From: an uncultured Phascolarctobacterium sp.
GTDB lineage: Bacteria > Bacillota > Negativicutes > Acidaminococcales > Acidaminococcaceae
Direction: 5' to 3'
NCBI GenBank assembly: GCA_905207485.1
Contig: CAJLLL010000023.1
Span: forward strand, 1-31,891
Length of the DNA stretch: 31,891 nucleotides
Positions 15,243 to 23,643 of this stretch are shown here, one piece after another; the stretch's first letter is position 1; each line of letters begins with the position of its first letter. The translations under genes and the position numbers were made by a program. The notes beneath the pieces were generated by a model that saw nothing but the letters and a program-made list of their open reading frames with translations, was not told the origin of the DNA and did no database searches.

Positions 15243-16862
15243 TTATTCCAGTGTAATAATCAGCGGATACAGCGGCTGAGCCCCGCTTAAAACCTGCGCT
15301 TCCGCACCGGGGCACATTGCTTCAAGTTCCGAAGCAACGTTTTGCGCTTCCTCTTCCGTAATATCACTGCCGTAATACAGTGTTAAAAGTTCCCAGTCCG
15401 TTCCGGCTTTTTGTACTGCAAGGGCTGCGGCTTCGTTTAAGCTGCTGCCTGTGCAGACTATTTTATTTTCCAAAAGGCCTATATAACTGCCTTTTTTTAT
15501 CTGCATGCCGTTGACAACACTATCACGCACGGCAGTGCTTACCGCTGCGCAATGCGCCGCCTGCGCCGCTTCGGACATAACGGCGACATTGGCTTCCATA
15601 TCGCTTGCGGCATCAAATGCCAAAATTGCCGCAATGCCCTGCGCCAGATTTACGGTAGGCACATAATTCACCCTGTCTTCGCCAAGCAGTTTTTGCGTTT
15701 GCTGCGCTGCCAGCACAATGTTTTTATTGTTGGGTAAAATAATGTACTTGCTGTAACTGCCGTTTTCAATGGCTTTTACAAAATCTTCCACGGGCGGGTT
15801 CATGCTTTGCCCGCCGTTAATAATATCAGTTACGCCCTGCGCCAGCATAATTTCGGCAATGCCGCTGCCAGCAGCCACGCTTACAATGCCAACGCCTTCT
15901 TTTTTGGGCATTTGCTGCGGCACCGCACTGAACACACGGTGCTCGTGCTGTTCCGCCATGTTGTCAATTTTAATGTCATGCAGGCTGCCCCAGCCAAGCC
16001 CCTGCTGTAAAACCGTGCCCGGGTTTGCCGTATGGATATGTACTTTTACAATATCCTCCATTGCCGCTACAATCAGTGAATTGCCGAGCGGTTCAAGCGC
16101 TGCGCGCACCGTTTTTTCATCAACGGACGCATTTTTTACAATAAATTCCGTACAGTACGGATTGGTTAAATCCACTTCTTCCGCAGGCAATTCTGTTTTT
16201 GCCGCAGGCGCTGCGCTTACTGCCTCTATGTATTCTGTTTTGCCCAAAAATCCGTTCAGGCAGCCCTGCAAAAAGACAATTAAACCCTGCCCGCCAGCAT
16301 CAACAACTCCGGCTGCTTTAAGTGCGGGCAAAAGTTCGGGCGTACGGGCAAGTTCAACTTTACCTCCGGCAATTGCTTCGGTTAAAATTTCGGCAAAATC
16401 TTCGCCGCGGCGCACTGCGTTATAGGCAGCTTTGGCAATGCCGCGCGCTACTGTCAGAATAGTTCCTTCCACCGGTTTTGCCACAGAACGGTAAGCATAC
16501 AAAATGCCAAACTGAAACGCTTTGCCAAGTTCGTTGCCGGTAATGCGCTCTTTGCCTGCCAAACCGCGCCCTATGCCGCGTAAAAGCTGCGAAAGAATTA
16601 CGCCGCTGTTGCCGCGCGCACCCATAATAGCGCTTTTGGCGGCAGCCGCGCCAACTTCTGCCGCAGACGGTGCCGTAAGCGATGCAAGCGCACGCTGAAC
16701 CGCTTCCATTGTACGCATCATATTAGTACCGGTGTCGCCATCCGGTACCGGAAATACATTCAAATCATCAATCTGCCTGTAACCGGCCGCAAATGCGGCA
16801 TAGGCGCCAAGCAGCATATTTTTTATATCATGGCCGTCAATAACGGCGGTCTGTTTCGTCAT
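15243..16862 (-). CDS. fakA: fatty acid kinase FakA-like (DAK2/YloV family)
   Basis: 539 residues from the ATG at 16860-16862, with GGAGG 6 nt upstream (the frame extends 11 codons further without a ribosome site). The N-terminal DhaL/DAK2 domain binds ATP: VFPVPDGDTGTN (Asp41, Asp43) and GARGNSGVILSQLLRG (81-96). The middle and C-terminal parts are of the YloV/DAK1-like type, with HIHTANPG and GGQSMNPP. FakA phosphorylates fatty acids carried by DegV-family FakB proteins, feeding exogenous fatty acids to phospholipid synthesis. A DegV gene lies in the same operon, supporting this. Family length is about 550. Confidence 0.92.
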   Translation of the reverse strand: MTKQTAVIDGHDIKNMLLGAYAAFAAGYRQIDDLNVFPVPDGDTGTNMMRTMEAVQRALASLTAPSAAEVGAAAAKSAIMGARGNSGVILSQLLRGIGRGLAGKERITGNELGKAFQFGILYAYRSVAKPVEGTILTVARGIAKAAYNAVRRGEDFAEILTEAIAGGKVELARTPELLPALKAAGVVDAGGQGLIVFLQGCLNGFLGKTEYIEAVSAAPAAKTELPAEEVDLTNPYCTEFIVKNASVDEKTVRAALEPLGNSLIVAAMEDIVKVHIHTANPGTVLQQGLGWGSLHDIKIDNMAEQHEHRVFSAVPQQMPKKEGVGIVSVAAGSGIAEIMLAQGVTDIINGGQSMNPPVEDFVKAIENGSYSKYIILPNNKNIVLAAQQTQKLLGEDRVNYVPTVNLAQGIAAILAFDAASDMEANVAVMSEAAQAAHCAAVSTAVRDSVVNGMQIKKGSYIGLLENKIVCTGSSLNEAAALAVQKAGTDWELLTLYYGSDITEEEAQNVASELEAMCPGAEAQVLSGAQPLYPLIITLE

Positions 16863-16934
16863 ATAAGTCCTCCAGTCATGCGCATTAAAGCGCAAAACAT
16901 TTATCTTATGCCTGTACAGGCTTTGCTTTCAAAT

Positions 16935-18272
16935 TTAATCCGGCAGGGTTTCCCCTGTCAATATTTCGTGTTCAATTTCGTATTTAACCCATTTTCTAAA
17001 GGTTTTCAAATCAACCAGCTCCAATCTCTGGCAGCCGGCCTCCTTTGCCAACTCTTCAATACGCCTTTTGCCGACCGAATTTATTACATCCGGTTCAAAC
17101 AGCTTCCATGCTTCCGCAATGTCATCCGGCATCTGCGTGCCGGTTACAGCCAGTGCGTTTTTAATGCGCTGCGCCGTTGTCGGATGCGTGTCATACTCGC
17201 TGCTCACTTCATGCTCAAGCACATAATCAACGCTTTCCTGTTCCGTTAAAAGCGTTTGCAGCCCTAACTGCTGCCCATCAATGAGTTCCATATAATCTTC
17301 AATTTTATCATAGCCTGCCCAGTAATTTTCCGGGCATCTGCCATCTTCGGCTATGTAATTTATCAACAGGCGCTCATAAAGATCATGGCGCTCTGCAATC
17401 CAGTCCAGCTTAATCTGGGATGATATAAATGACGCCGTATTTACAGCCCGGCAGGCAATACGGTCAGCATCATATTCCTTCTGGCGCTGCAATACAGGAT
17501 AGGCGCGTTCCACAAAACCGTACATTACAACAGTTATGCTTTTAATGCGCCCGATAAGCCACCGCAAAATTTTACCAAACCAGCTCCACAGCTTATATTC
17601 CGCTTCGCACCATTCATCAAGCATTTTATCAAAACTATCTTTGGTATATGCCAAATCGTGCAAAGTACCCATAATAACATTGATGGCAGGTGTAAGTTTC
17701 ATGGTCTGCTGCGAAAAATACCCTAATTCATGTGCTAAAACTGCCTTTATTTCATCAATATTAGCTGAATGGCACAATCCCAGGCCAATTTCCATATTTT
17801 TGCCAACCGGCAAAAATAAACGCCAAAAACCTTTTTTGTAAAAAACACAGGCATTAACATCTGTGTTAACATATACATGCTTCGGCATCGGCACGCCAAT
17901 TTTATCCGCAAGGCTGCGTATGCACCCAAATAAATGCGGGCAGTCCTGTTCGGTAATTTCTATGCCTCCGGCATGTGCGCCGCCGCCAAAATTAAAAAGC
18001 GGTTTAATAAGATAAAACGCCAATGTTCCCGCAAACGCCCATAAGCCTATAAAAGCAAAGCCGCCTATAAAAATCAGCTTCATATGCCGCTTAACTGCCT
18101 GCAGCAGGGCATAATACATCTCGCAGGATATTTGAAATGCCGCATAAAAAACAGCAATACCAATGGCAATAAGCAATACATAGTACACTATGAACAAAGC
18201 AATTCTAAACAAAATGTTTATTGTTGCCGTACGTAAATTATTACTGCCTTCGCCATGATATTCTTTTGCCAT
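16935..18272 (-). CDS. M48-family peptidase-like membrane protein with altered zinc motif
   Basis: 445 residues with two N-terminal hydrophobic segments (about 19-48 and 66-90), then an M48 (Ste24/HtpX-like) domain. The pattern VYVNTDVNACVFYKKG precedes the active-site helix AVLAHELGYFSQQTM. In M48 enzymes this is HExxH followed by FSQ; here the second zinc-binding His is Tyr185 (codon TAT at 17718-17720, one base from CAT). The third ligand is kept (Glu266 in KEYDADRIA), as is the late segment THPTTAQRIK. The protein is therefore either inactive or uses altered chemistry. It sits 17 bp after degV and 72 bp before fakA. The ribosome site is weak (GGGGGC). Confidence 0.85.
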   Translation of the reverse strand: MAKEYHGEGSNNLRTATINILFRIALFIVYYVLLIAIGIAVFYAAFQISCEMYYALLQAVKRHMKLIFIGGFAFIGLWAFAGTLAFYLIKPLFNFGGGAHAGGIEITEQDCPHLFGCIRSLADKIGVPMPKHVYVNTDVNACVFYKKGFWRLFLPVGKNMEIGLGLCHSANIDEIKAVLAHELGYFSQQTMKLTPAINVIMGTLHDLAYTKDSFDKMLDEWCEAEYKLWSWFGKILRWLIGRIKSITVVMYGFVERAYPVLQRQKEYDADRIACRAVNTASFISSQIKLDWIAERHDLYERLLINYIAEDGRCPENYWAGYDKIEDYMELIDGQQLGLQTLLTEQESVDYVLEHEVSSEYDTHPTTAQRIKNALAVTGTQMPDDIAEAWKLFEPDVINSVGKRRIEELAKEAGCQRLELVDLKTFRKWVKYEIEHEILTGETLPD

Positions 18273-18289
18273 TTTTATGCCCCCAAACG

Positions 18290-19147
18290 CTACGCTTTTA
18301 TGCGTACAAAAAGACCGATGCAGCCAGGTCCCAAATGCGAGGCCAAAACCGTGCCAATACCCGTCATCAATACCGGCACGCCGGGATAACGCTTTGTCAT
18401 CTCTTCATAAAGATATTTAGCATCTGCTTCCGCTTCTTCGTTGGCGATGTAAATGCGCTCTACACTGCCGTGGGAGCAGGCAAAATCAAGCATGCTTCCA
18501 AGCACCTTGCTGCGGGTGCGGCATTTGGCAGCCACAAGCAGCTTGCCCTCAGCATCAAGCGCCACCACAGGGCGGATGCCTAACAAATTGCCTACAAGCG
18601 CACCTACTGCGCCGATACGCCCGCCTTTTTGAAGATATTCAAGCGTGCTTACGGAAAAGCAGGTTCTTGTGCGTGCAGTCGCATCATTAATAAAATGTTC
18701 AAGCTCATCCATAGATGCGCCTTCATCAACTTTTTTCAAAACATCCAGCGCCAGCCCGCTGATAGGCGTCGCTGCCGTCAGGCTGTCAAAAATGCGGATA
18801 TCGGCATCAGGGAATTCCTTCATTACCTGGCGTGCAGCCATACGAGCTGTCTGGCAGGTGCCGCTTAATACGCCGTCTACAAAAATACCGATAACTTTTT
18901 TGCCCTGCTGAACAAGGCCGGTAAATAAATCAAGCAAATCTCCCACCGGCGGTTGTGAAGTTTTCGGCAGTTCGCCGCTTTCCTTCACCATCTTAAACAT
19001 ATCTGCCGTTGTTTTTTCTCCGTCACGCCATTCCACGCTGCCGTGGCGCACAACAAGCGGCAAAACATGACAGCGTGCATCATGCGCCAAAGGAGTTTCC
19101 ACAGCCGAAGCTGTGCTGTCCAAAATTATATGGATGCCATCGTTCAA
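18290..19147 (-). CDS. DegV-family fatty-acid-binding protein (FakB-like)
   Basis: 285 residues if translation begins at the TTG at 19145-19147, which has AGGAGG 8 nt upstream and gives the normal DegV start DGIHIILDSTAS. The frame is open further upstream but runs through the promoter. DegV signatures: LDSTAS; LPKTSQPPVGDL (contact loop); VDGVLSGTCQTAR; IFDSLTA; a late YLQKGGRIG and ACSHG. DegV/FakB proteins bind a fatty acid and present it to FakA for phosphorylation. It is the first gene of the operon with the M48-like gene and fakA. Confidence 0.9.
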   Translation of the reverse strand: MNDGIHIILDSTASAVETPLAHDARCHVLPLVVRHGSVEWRDGEKTTADMFKMVKESGELPKTSQPPVGDLLDLFTGLVQQGKKVIGIFVDGVLSGTCQTARMAARQVMKEFPDADIRIFDSLTAATPISGLALDVLKKVDEGASMDELEHFINDATARTRTCFSVSTLEYLQKGGRIGAVGALVGNLLGIRPVVALDAEGKLLVAAKCRTRSKVLGSMLDFACSHGSVERIYIANEEAEADAKYLYEEMTKRYPGVPVLMTGIGTVLASHLGPGCIGLFVRIKA

Positions 19148-19209
19148 AGTGCCATCCTCCTGTCTATATAATAGCTGATTACGCAATGTAAAGCCGATTT
19201 TATTCTTTA

Positions 19210-19218
19210 ATTTTACCA
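19210..19218 (-). promoter_or_regulatory. candidate extended -10 promoter of the degV operon
   Basis: The minus strand reads TGG-TAAAAT (extended -10; 5 of 6 in the hexamer) with TGGAAA 17 bp upstream as a weak -35. It lies about 60 bp before the TTG start. Confidence 0.45.
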
Positions 19219-19252
19219 TATAGCCAAAATTTTTTCCAGTTTGCAAAATAAA

Positions 19253-19279
19253 AAGACCCCTGCATAAAGCAGAGGTCTT
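19253..19279 (-). terminator. terminator of the small exported protein gene
   Basis: Stem AAGACC-CTGC/GCAG-GGTCTT with one mismatch and a 5-nt loop, then TTTTTATTTTG on the minus strand, 17 bp beyond the stop. Confidence 0.85.
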
Positions 19280-19295
19280 AATTTAAAGCCGTTAA

Positions 19296-19853
19296 TTAAA
19301 AGTCGTTTTCCATGAATGCTTTGTCAACACGTTTCATTTCACGGGTTACGCAGCGGCCAAATTCTTCGCTTACCCAATCCCAACGGCTGGTCAGGGTTTC
19401 GTCGATTTCTTTGTCTTCATAAATGCGGTGTTCATAGAATTTGCCGTTAACAGCGCTGTAAGCATAGGTTTTGCCGGTGATGTCGAGTTTGAGGATGCGT
19501 TCTGCACTCGGGAATACCGGGTTATCTTCGCAAGTATCAAGAACCATGCCTACAACAAGGTCAGCGCCGGATGCTTTGGCAATGTTTACCATAGCTTCTT
19601 TGGAAGCGCCGTCTTTGCCGATGTTGGCAGCAGCAATGGCATCGTTGGTTACATCGTTTTCAAGCAGTTCGTATTCAGGATAATCGAAAAGCTGAATAGC
19701 GCCGCTGATGTAAATCTGGCCTGCGGTTTCGGAACCGGAGTTGTTAACCAGAGGAAGTACTACAACTTTAGCAGCTTCGGCTTTGCCCATAGCAGGAACA
19801 GCAAAGCAAACAGCCATCAATGCTACCATTAACAGATTAAAAATTTTTTTCAT
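19296..19853 (-). CDS. small exported protein, function unknown
   Basis: 185 residues from the ATG at 19851-19853 (GGGAGGT 7 nt upstream; the longer frame extends 24 codons without support). The N-terminus MKKIFNLLMVALMAVCFAVPA is a signal peptide with probable cleavage after Ala27 (AEA-A). The mature start AKVVVLPLVNNSG and the later ADLVVGMVLDT resemble the first strands of CsgG/LpoB/TolB-N type envelope proteins that begin 'vaVlPf.N.s', but the rest is not recognised. The C-terminal half is acidic with a DWVSEEFGRCVTREM helix. Monocistronic, with its own terminator. Periplasmic location is likely; role unknown. Confidence 0.75.
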   Translation of the reverse strand: MKKIFNLLMVALMAVCFAVPAMGKAEAAKVVVLPLVNNSGSETAGQIYISGAIQLFDYPEYELLENDVTNDAIAAANIGKDGASKEAMVNIAKASGADLVVGMVLDTCEDNPVFPSAERILKLDITGKTYAYSAVNGKFYEHRIYEDKEIDETLTSRWDWVSEEFGRCVTREMKRVDKAFMENDF

Positions 19854-19947
19854 TCTCTTACCTCCCAAGATAAAATGGCTATAGGATAATTTTATCACAA
19901 ACCAAAGCAAAAATACAGCCTGCAAAAAAAATAATCATAAAAAAATA

Positions 19948-19974
19948 CAGCTCCGCTGTATAAAAGCGGAGCTG
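19948..19974 (-). terminator. terminator of cstA
   Basis: A 10-bp perfect stem CAGCTCCGCT/AGCGGAGCTG with a 7-nt loop, followed on the minus strand by TATTTTTTTATG, 14 bp after the cstA stop. Confidence 0.92.
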
Positions 19975-19987
19975 CGATAAACTTTTA

Positions 19988-21676
19988 TCATGCTTCGGCA
20001 GATTCTGCACGGGAACCTGCTTCGCTGCTGGTCAAAGTTTTAAGGCCGTTGGAGGCAATCAAAAATGCCAGCGTGATAAGGGCAATGGCAACAACAAGCT
20101 GCAAACCATCGGTAAGCATGCCAAAAGGCGCGCCGGTAGCAAGTTTGTTAACAATGCCGTAAATGCTCATTGCCAGTGCGCTCATGGTTGCAAGGAACAT
20201 AAACGCCATCGGCACATACAGCATCCAGCCCTGGCGGCCGGTAACTTTAAGGAATACCGACAGGGAAATGAATACCAGTGCTGCGCAAAGCTGGTTGGCT
20301 GCGCCAAACAGCGGCCAAACGTTCATGTAACCGCCGAGGCAGAGCAGATAGCCAAAGAACAGCGTGATAACTGTTGCAAAATATTTGTTGGTCATCAGTT
20401 TCTGGAAGCTGCTCATTTCTTCCGGTTTGCCGGAAGTAAACAGTTCCTGGAAGCACATACGTCCGATACGGCCTACGGAATCGAGAGTGGTAAGAGCAAG
20501 CGCAGATACGCACATGGTAATAACGCAGGTTGCCACATGGGTGGAAAGACCGAACATGCCCATAAAGCCGCCTACCGCACCGGCAAAAATCTGGAACGGA
20601 GTGCCTTTAGGCATTACGCCGCCGGTTGCGGCAGCGCCAACAACGATAAGAGAAACAACTGCAAGAATGGATTCAATCAGCATGGAACCGTAACCGATAA
20701 AGAGCATATCCTTTTCGTTGGAAACGGTTTTGGAAGAAGTGCCGGAAGACACCAGGCTGTGGAAACCGGATACCGCGCCGCAGGCGATAGTGATGAACAA
20801 TATCGGGAACAGCGGCTGGCCGTTTACCACAAAGCCGTTAAAGGCAGGCAGTTCGATGGACGGGTTGGTGAAAATAACTCCCAAAACGCCGCTGGCAATC
20901 ATGCCTAACAGCAAAAATACGCTTAAATAATCGCGCGGCTCCATCAAAAGCCACATCGGCATTACTGCCGCCATAAACATATAAGCAAATACTACATAAA
21001 GCCAGGTAGTTTTATCATAATACAGCGGATATTCAATGCCGGCCCACAGCATTGCCACCATTAAAACAATGGCAACAGCCAGTTTCGGACCTTCTGCCAG
21101 CGGGCATTTCTTTAAAAAATAACCAAAAGCGATGGCTACAACAATATACAGCATCGAAATGGAAGCTGCTGCCGCATTAGGCGTAATAACGCTTCCATCC
21201 GGTTTAAAGCCGTTAAACGTGCTGGCAACAATATCCGCAAAAGCGGCGGTTACCAAAAGCGTAAACAGCCATGAGAACAAAAGGAACATTTTTTTGCCGG
21301 TTTTGCCGATGTATTGTTCAATCAGCATACCCATGGATTTGCCTTCGTTTTTAACGGAAGCATACAATGCTGTAAAATCCTGCACGGCGCCAAAGAAGAT
21401 GCCGCCAATCATCAGCCACAGCATTACCGGCGCCCAGCCGAACATAGCGGCAATAATCGGGCCGGTTACAGGGCCTGCGCCCGTAATGGACGAAAACTGA
21501 TGCGCAAAAACCGTAAATTTTGAGGACGGAACATAATCGTTGCCGTCTTCATGCACATAAGCCGGAGTGCTGGCGTTGGGGTCTACTCCCCAGATTCTGA
21601 CAAGCCAGCGGCCATAGATAAAATAACCGCATGCACACACGACTAATGCGATGCCTAACAACATTAATCCTGTCAT
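19988..21676 (-). CDS. cstA: CstA-family transporter (peptide/pyruvate uptake)
   Basis: A 562-residue polytopic membrane protein with about 14-16 hydrophobic segments. CstA signatures are clear: YGRWLVRIWGVDPNASTPAY, the SSITGAGPVTGPIIAAMFGW segment, FTALYASVKNEGKSMG, CGAVSGFHSLVSSGTSSK and VWPLFGAANQL. E. coli CstA and BtsT are about 700 residues; this is the shorter form. Family members import pyruvate or peptides, often under carbon limitation. GAGGT precedes the ATG and a good promoter lies upstream. Which substrate applies here cannot be told from sequence. Confidence 0.93.
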   Translation of the reverse strand: MTGLMLLGIALVVCACGYFIYGRWLVRIWGVDPNASTPAYVHEDGNDYVPSSKFTVFAHQFSSITGAGPVTGPIIAAMFGWAPVMLWLMIGGIFFGAVQDFTALYASVKNEGKSMGMLIEQYIGKTGKKMFLLFSWLFTLLVTAAFADIVASTFNGFKPDGSVITPNAAAASISMLYIVVAIAFGYFLKKCPLAEGPKLAVAIVLMVAMLWAGIEYPLYYDKTTWLYVVFAYMFMAAVMPMWLLMEPRDYLSVFLLLGMIASGVLGVIFTNPSIELPAFNGFVVNGQPLFPILFITIACGAVSGFHSLVSSGTSSKTVSNEKDMLFIGYGSMLIESILAVVSLIVVGAAATGGVMPKGTPFQIFAGAVGGFMGMFGLSTHVATCVITMCVSALALTTLDSVGRIGRMCFQELFTSGKPEEMSSFQKLMTNKYFATVITLFFGYLLCLGGYMNVWPLFGAANQLCAALVFISLSVFLKVTGRQGWMLYVPMAFMFLATMSALAMSIYGIVNKLATGAPFGMLTDGLQLVVAIALITLAFLIASNGLKTLTSSEAGSRAESAEA

Positions 21677-21721
21677 TTTTCTTTACCTCTTTCCCTTAAA
21701 ATAAAATAATATATAGTCTGA

Positions 21722-21750
21722 AATTTATCACTAAAATACTTTTCTGTCAA
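21722..21750 (-). promoter_or_regulatory. promoter of cstA
   Basis: The minus strand has a perfect TTGACA (21745-21750) and TAAATT (21722-21727; 4 of 6) with a 17-bp spacer, about 45 bp before the ATG. No cyclic-AMP-type site was recognised. Confidence 0.65.
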
Positions 21751-21873
21751 TAAAATTTGTAATTTTTTGTGAACTTTTGAAAATTTTGTAAATAAGTGTA
21801 AAGAATATAATATATTTTTAAAACATCGAACAAAAATATACTTAAAAAATGTACCCGCAAAATAATCAAAATA

Positions 21874-21908
21874 AAAAGCCTGCCTTCCGTTTTAGAAAGC
21901 AGGCTTTT
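21874..21908 (-). terminator. terminator of metQ
   Basis: A 10-bp stem AAAAGCCTGC/GCAGGCTTTT followed on the minus strand by TTATTTTGATT, 18 bp after the metQ stop. Confidence 0.88.
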
Positions 21909-21926
21909 AAAATTTATGCGGTTACA

Positions 21927-22739
21927 TCAAAATGCCGGTACAACAGCGCCTTTGTAGGTTTCTTCAATGAATTTTTTAGTTTCCGGGCTGGTGAGGGCTT
22001 TAGCAAGTTTTTGCAGTTCAGGACGGTTTTCATCGCCTTTGCGGATTGCTACAACATTGGAATACGGAGATTCTTTAGGTTCGGTAAAGAGAGAATCTTT
22101 AACCGGGTTCAGTTTTGCTTCCATTGCAAAGTTGGAGTTGATTACGGAATAATCAACATCGTTCATGGAACGCGGCAAAAGTGCTGCTTCGATTTCCACG
22201 ATTTCAACATTTTTCGGGTTGTCAACAATATCGGCCGGGGTAGCGGTAATGGTTACGCCGTCTTTCAGTTTCAAAATGCCTGCGCTCTGCAAAAGCATAA
22301 GTGCGCGTCCGCCGTTGGTCGGGTCGTTAGGAATGGCAACTTTTGCGCCCTGCGGCATTTCGCCAAGAGATTTGAATTTAGCGGAATAAATGCCCATCGG
22401 CTCGATATGCACTTTGGTTAAGGTAACAAGCGGCATATTGCGTTCTTTTGCAAATTCTTCAAGATAAGGAATGTGCTGGAAGAAGTTAGCATCAATTTCC
22501 TTATCGTTCAAAGAAAGGTTCGGTTTAACATAATCGCTGAACTCAATAATTTGCAGGTCAATGCCTTCTTTGGCAAGCTGGGGTTTAACAAAGTTTAACA
22601 GTTCAGCATGCGGCACCGGCGTTGCACCAACTTTCAAAACGGTTTTGCCGTCTTCGGATTTTGTTTCGCTGCCGCCGCAGCCAGCAACGAGGAGTGCCAG
22701 CGTTAATACTGCGCACAGCACGAGCAGAATTTTTTTCAT
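21927..22739 (-). CDS. metQ: D-methionine-binding lipoprotein MetQ (NlpA family)
   Basis: 270 residues: signal peptide and lipobox LLVAGC (Cys21), then the NlpA/MetQ fold. Family signatures include LKVGATPVPHAELLNFVKP, SDYVKPNLSLNDKEIDANFFQHIPYL (the Q-H-x-P-Y-L segment), IPNDPTNGGRALMLLQ and YSVINSNFA. It delivers methionine to the MetNI ABC importer. metN and metI are not next to it; metQ stands alone with its own promoter, S-box and terminator, so it must use a transporter encoded elsewhere. The S-box supports methionine or a related compound as ligand. Confidence 0.95.
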   Translation of the reverse strand: MKKILLVLCAVLTLALLVAGCGGSETKSEDGKTVLKVGATPVPHAELLNFVKPQLAKEGIDLQIIEFSDYVKPNLSLNDKEIDANFFQHIPYLEEFAKERNMPLVTLTKVHIEPMGIYSAKFKSLGEMPQGAKVAIPNDPTNGGRALMLLQSAGILKLKDGVTITATPADIVDNPKNVEIVEIEAALLPRSMNDVDYSVINSNFAMEAKLNPVKDSLFTEPKESPYSNVVAIRKGDENRPELQKLAKALTSPETKKFIEETYKGAVVPAF

Positions 22740-22797
22740 CGTAACATCTCTCCTTTAAAATTTTTACACACTGCACAATAACGAAAGCAATAAAAAA

Positions 22798-22933
22798 GCT
22801 CTTTCCGAGGAAAGAGCGTATAGTTTACTTTCCTCTCATCTATCAAGAATTTTCTTGCAGGATTTAGCACCATGGCACAGCCTGGTTGCCGGGTTTCATT
22901 GGGCCTGTCCCTCAACCGCTCTCGATAAGAGTG
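22798..22933 (-). promoter_or_regulatory. SAM (S-box, SAM-I) riboswitch with terminator, controlling metQ
   Basis: On the minus strand the aptamer runs from 22933 to 22833. P1 is CTCTTATC/GATGAGAG (22926-22933 with 22833-22840), and the core holds the conserved GAGGGACAGGCCC, AAACCCGGCAACC and ATGGTGCTAAATCCTGC segments. The terminator follows: GCTCTTTCC/GGAAAGAGC (22798-22817) plus TTTTTTA. A competing antiterminator is visible: GAGGAAAG (22828-22835), which shares bases with the 3' arm of P1, can pair with CTTTCCTC (22807-22814) of the terminator. With SAM bound, P1 forms and transcription stops before metQ. Confidence 0.97.
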
Positions 22934-22954
22934 TGTTTATTAAGATGAAATTAT

Positions 22955-22983
22955 AATACAGCAATACCGTAATCTTGTCAACA
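22955..22983 (-). promoter_or_regulatory. promoter of the S-box/metQ transcript
   Basis: The minus strand has a perfect TTGACA (22978-22983), a 17-bp spacer and TATTAT (22955-22960; 5 of 6). The expected start lies about 15 nt before the aptamer P1. Confidence 0.88.
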
Positions 22984-23067
22984 AAATTTTACATTTTTTA
23001 TTATTTTCTGTAACAAGACTTAAATTTATCACAGCTTTATAAACATCCGTACTTTTAAAAACTTATT
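22984..23067. other. AT-rich spacer, fumarase end to metQ promoter
   Basis: No gene and no convincing terminator for the malic enzyme-fumarase operon is visible here, so some readthrough towards the riboswitch is possible. Confidence 0.4.
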
Positions 23068-23631
23068 TTATTCTTTGCTGTATCTGGCAATGCCAACCTT
23101 GTAAAAATCATTGCCCTCGGCATCAATGCAGACGATAGCCGGGAAATCCTCCACTTCATAGCGGCGGCTGGCTTCCGGTCCCAAATCTTCATAGGCAATC
23201 ATTTCTTCGCCCTTAATGGATTGGGAAATTACTGCCGCTGCGCCGCCCACAGCCACAAAATAAACTGCGCCGTATTTAACGCAGGCTTCAATAACTTCCC
23301 TGCTGCGGGAACCTTTGCCAATCATGCCGCGCATTCCCTGCTCTATTAAGGTCGGCGTGTATTTATCCATGCGCCCGCTGGTTGTGGGGCCTGCACTGCC
23401 TACAATTTCTCCCGGTTTGGTCGGCGAAGGGCCTACATAATATACAACCTGCCCTTTAATGTCAAACGGCAGCTCCCTGCCTGCTGCCAGGGCTTCCGTC
23501 ATACGTTTGTGCGCAGCATCGCGGGCTGTATAAACCGGCCCCGTAATGCGCACAACATCACCGGCGCGCAGTTTTTTTATGGTTTCTTCCGTAAGCGGGG
23601 TTGTAATATGTTTAATTTGTGCTTCTGACAT
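23068..23631 (-). CDS. fumarate hydratase class I, beta subunit
   Basis: 187 residues matching the separate C-terminal subunit of iron-sulfur fumarases. Signatures: GDVVRITGPVYTARDAAHKR (about 24-43), YYVGPSPTKPGEIVGSAG and GPTTSGRMDKYTP (about 64-93), and GMIGKGSR. With the alpha subunit it hydrates fumarate to malate, or the reverse. It starts 12 bp after the alpha gene stop with a GGAGGGG ribosome site. Tartrate dehydratase beta is a close relative; the malic enzyme next door favours fumarase. Confidence 0.93.
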   Translation of the reverse strand: MSEAQIKHITTPLTEETIKKLRAGDVVRITGPVYTARDAAHKRMTEALAAGRELPFDIKGQVVYYVGPSPTKPGEIVGSAGPTTSGRMDKYTPTLIEQGMRGMIGKGSRSREVIEACVKYGAVYFVAVGGAAAVISQSIKGEEMIAYEDLGPEASRRYEVEDFPAIVCIDAEGNDFYKVGIARYSKE

Positions 23632-23643
23632 TTTTACCCCTCC

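Noticed and set aside
15769..16425. A 218-codon plus-strand open frame
   Set aside because: It is the shadow of fakA, which has a complete set of family motifs on the minus strand.
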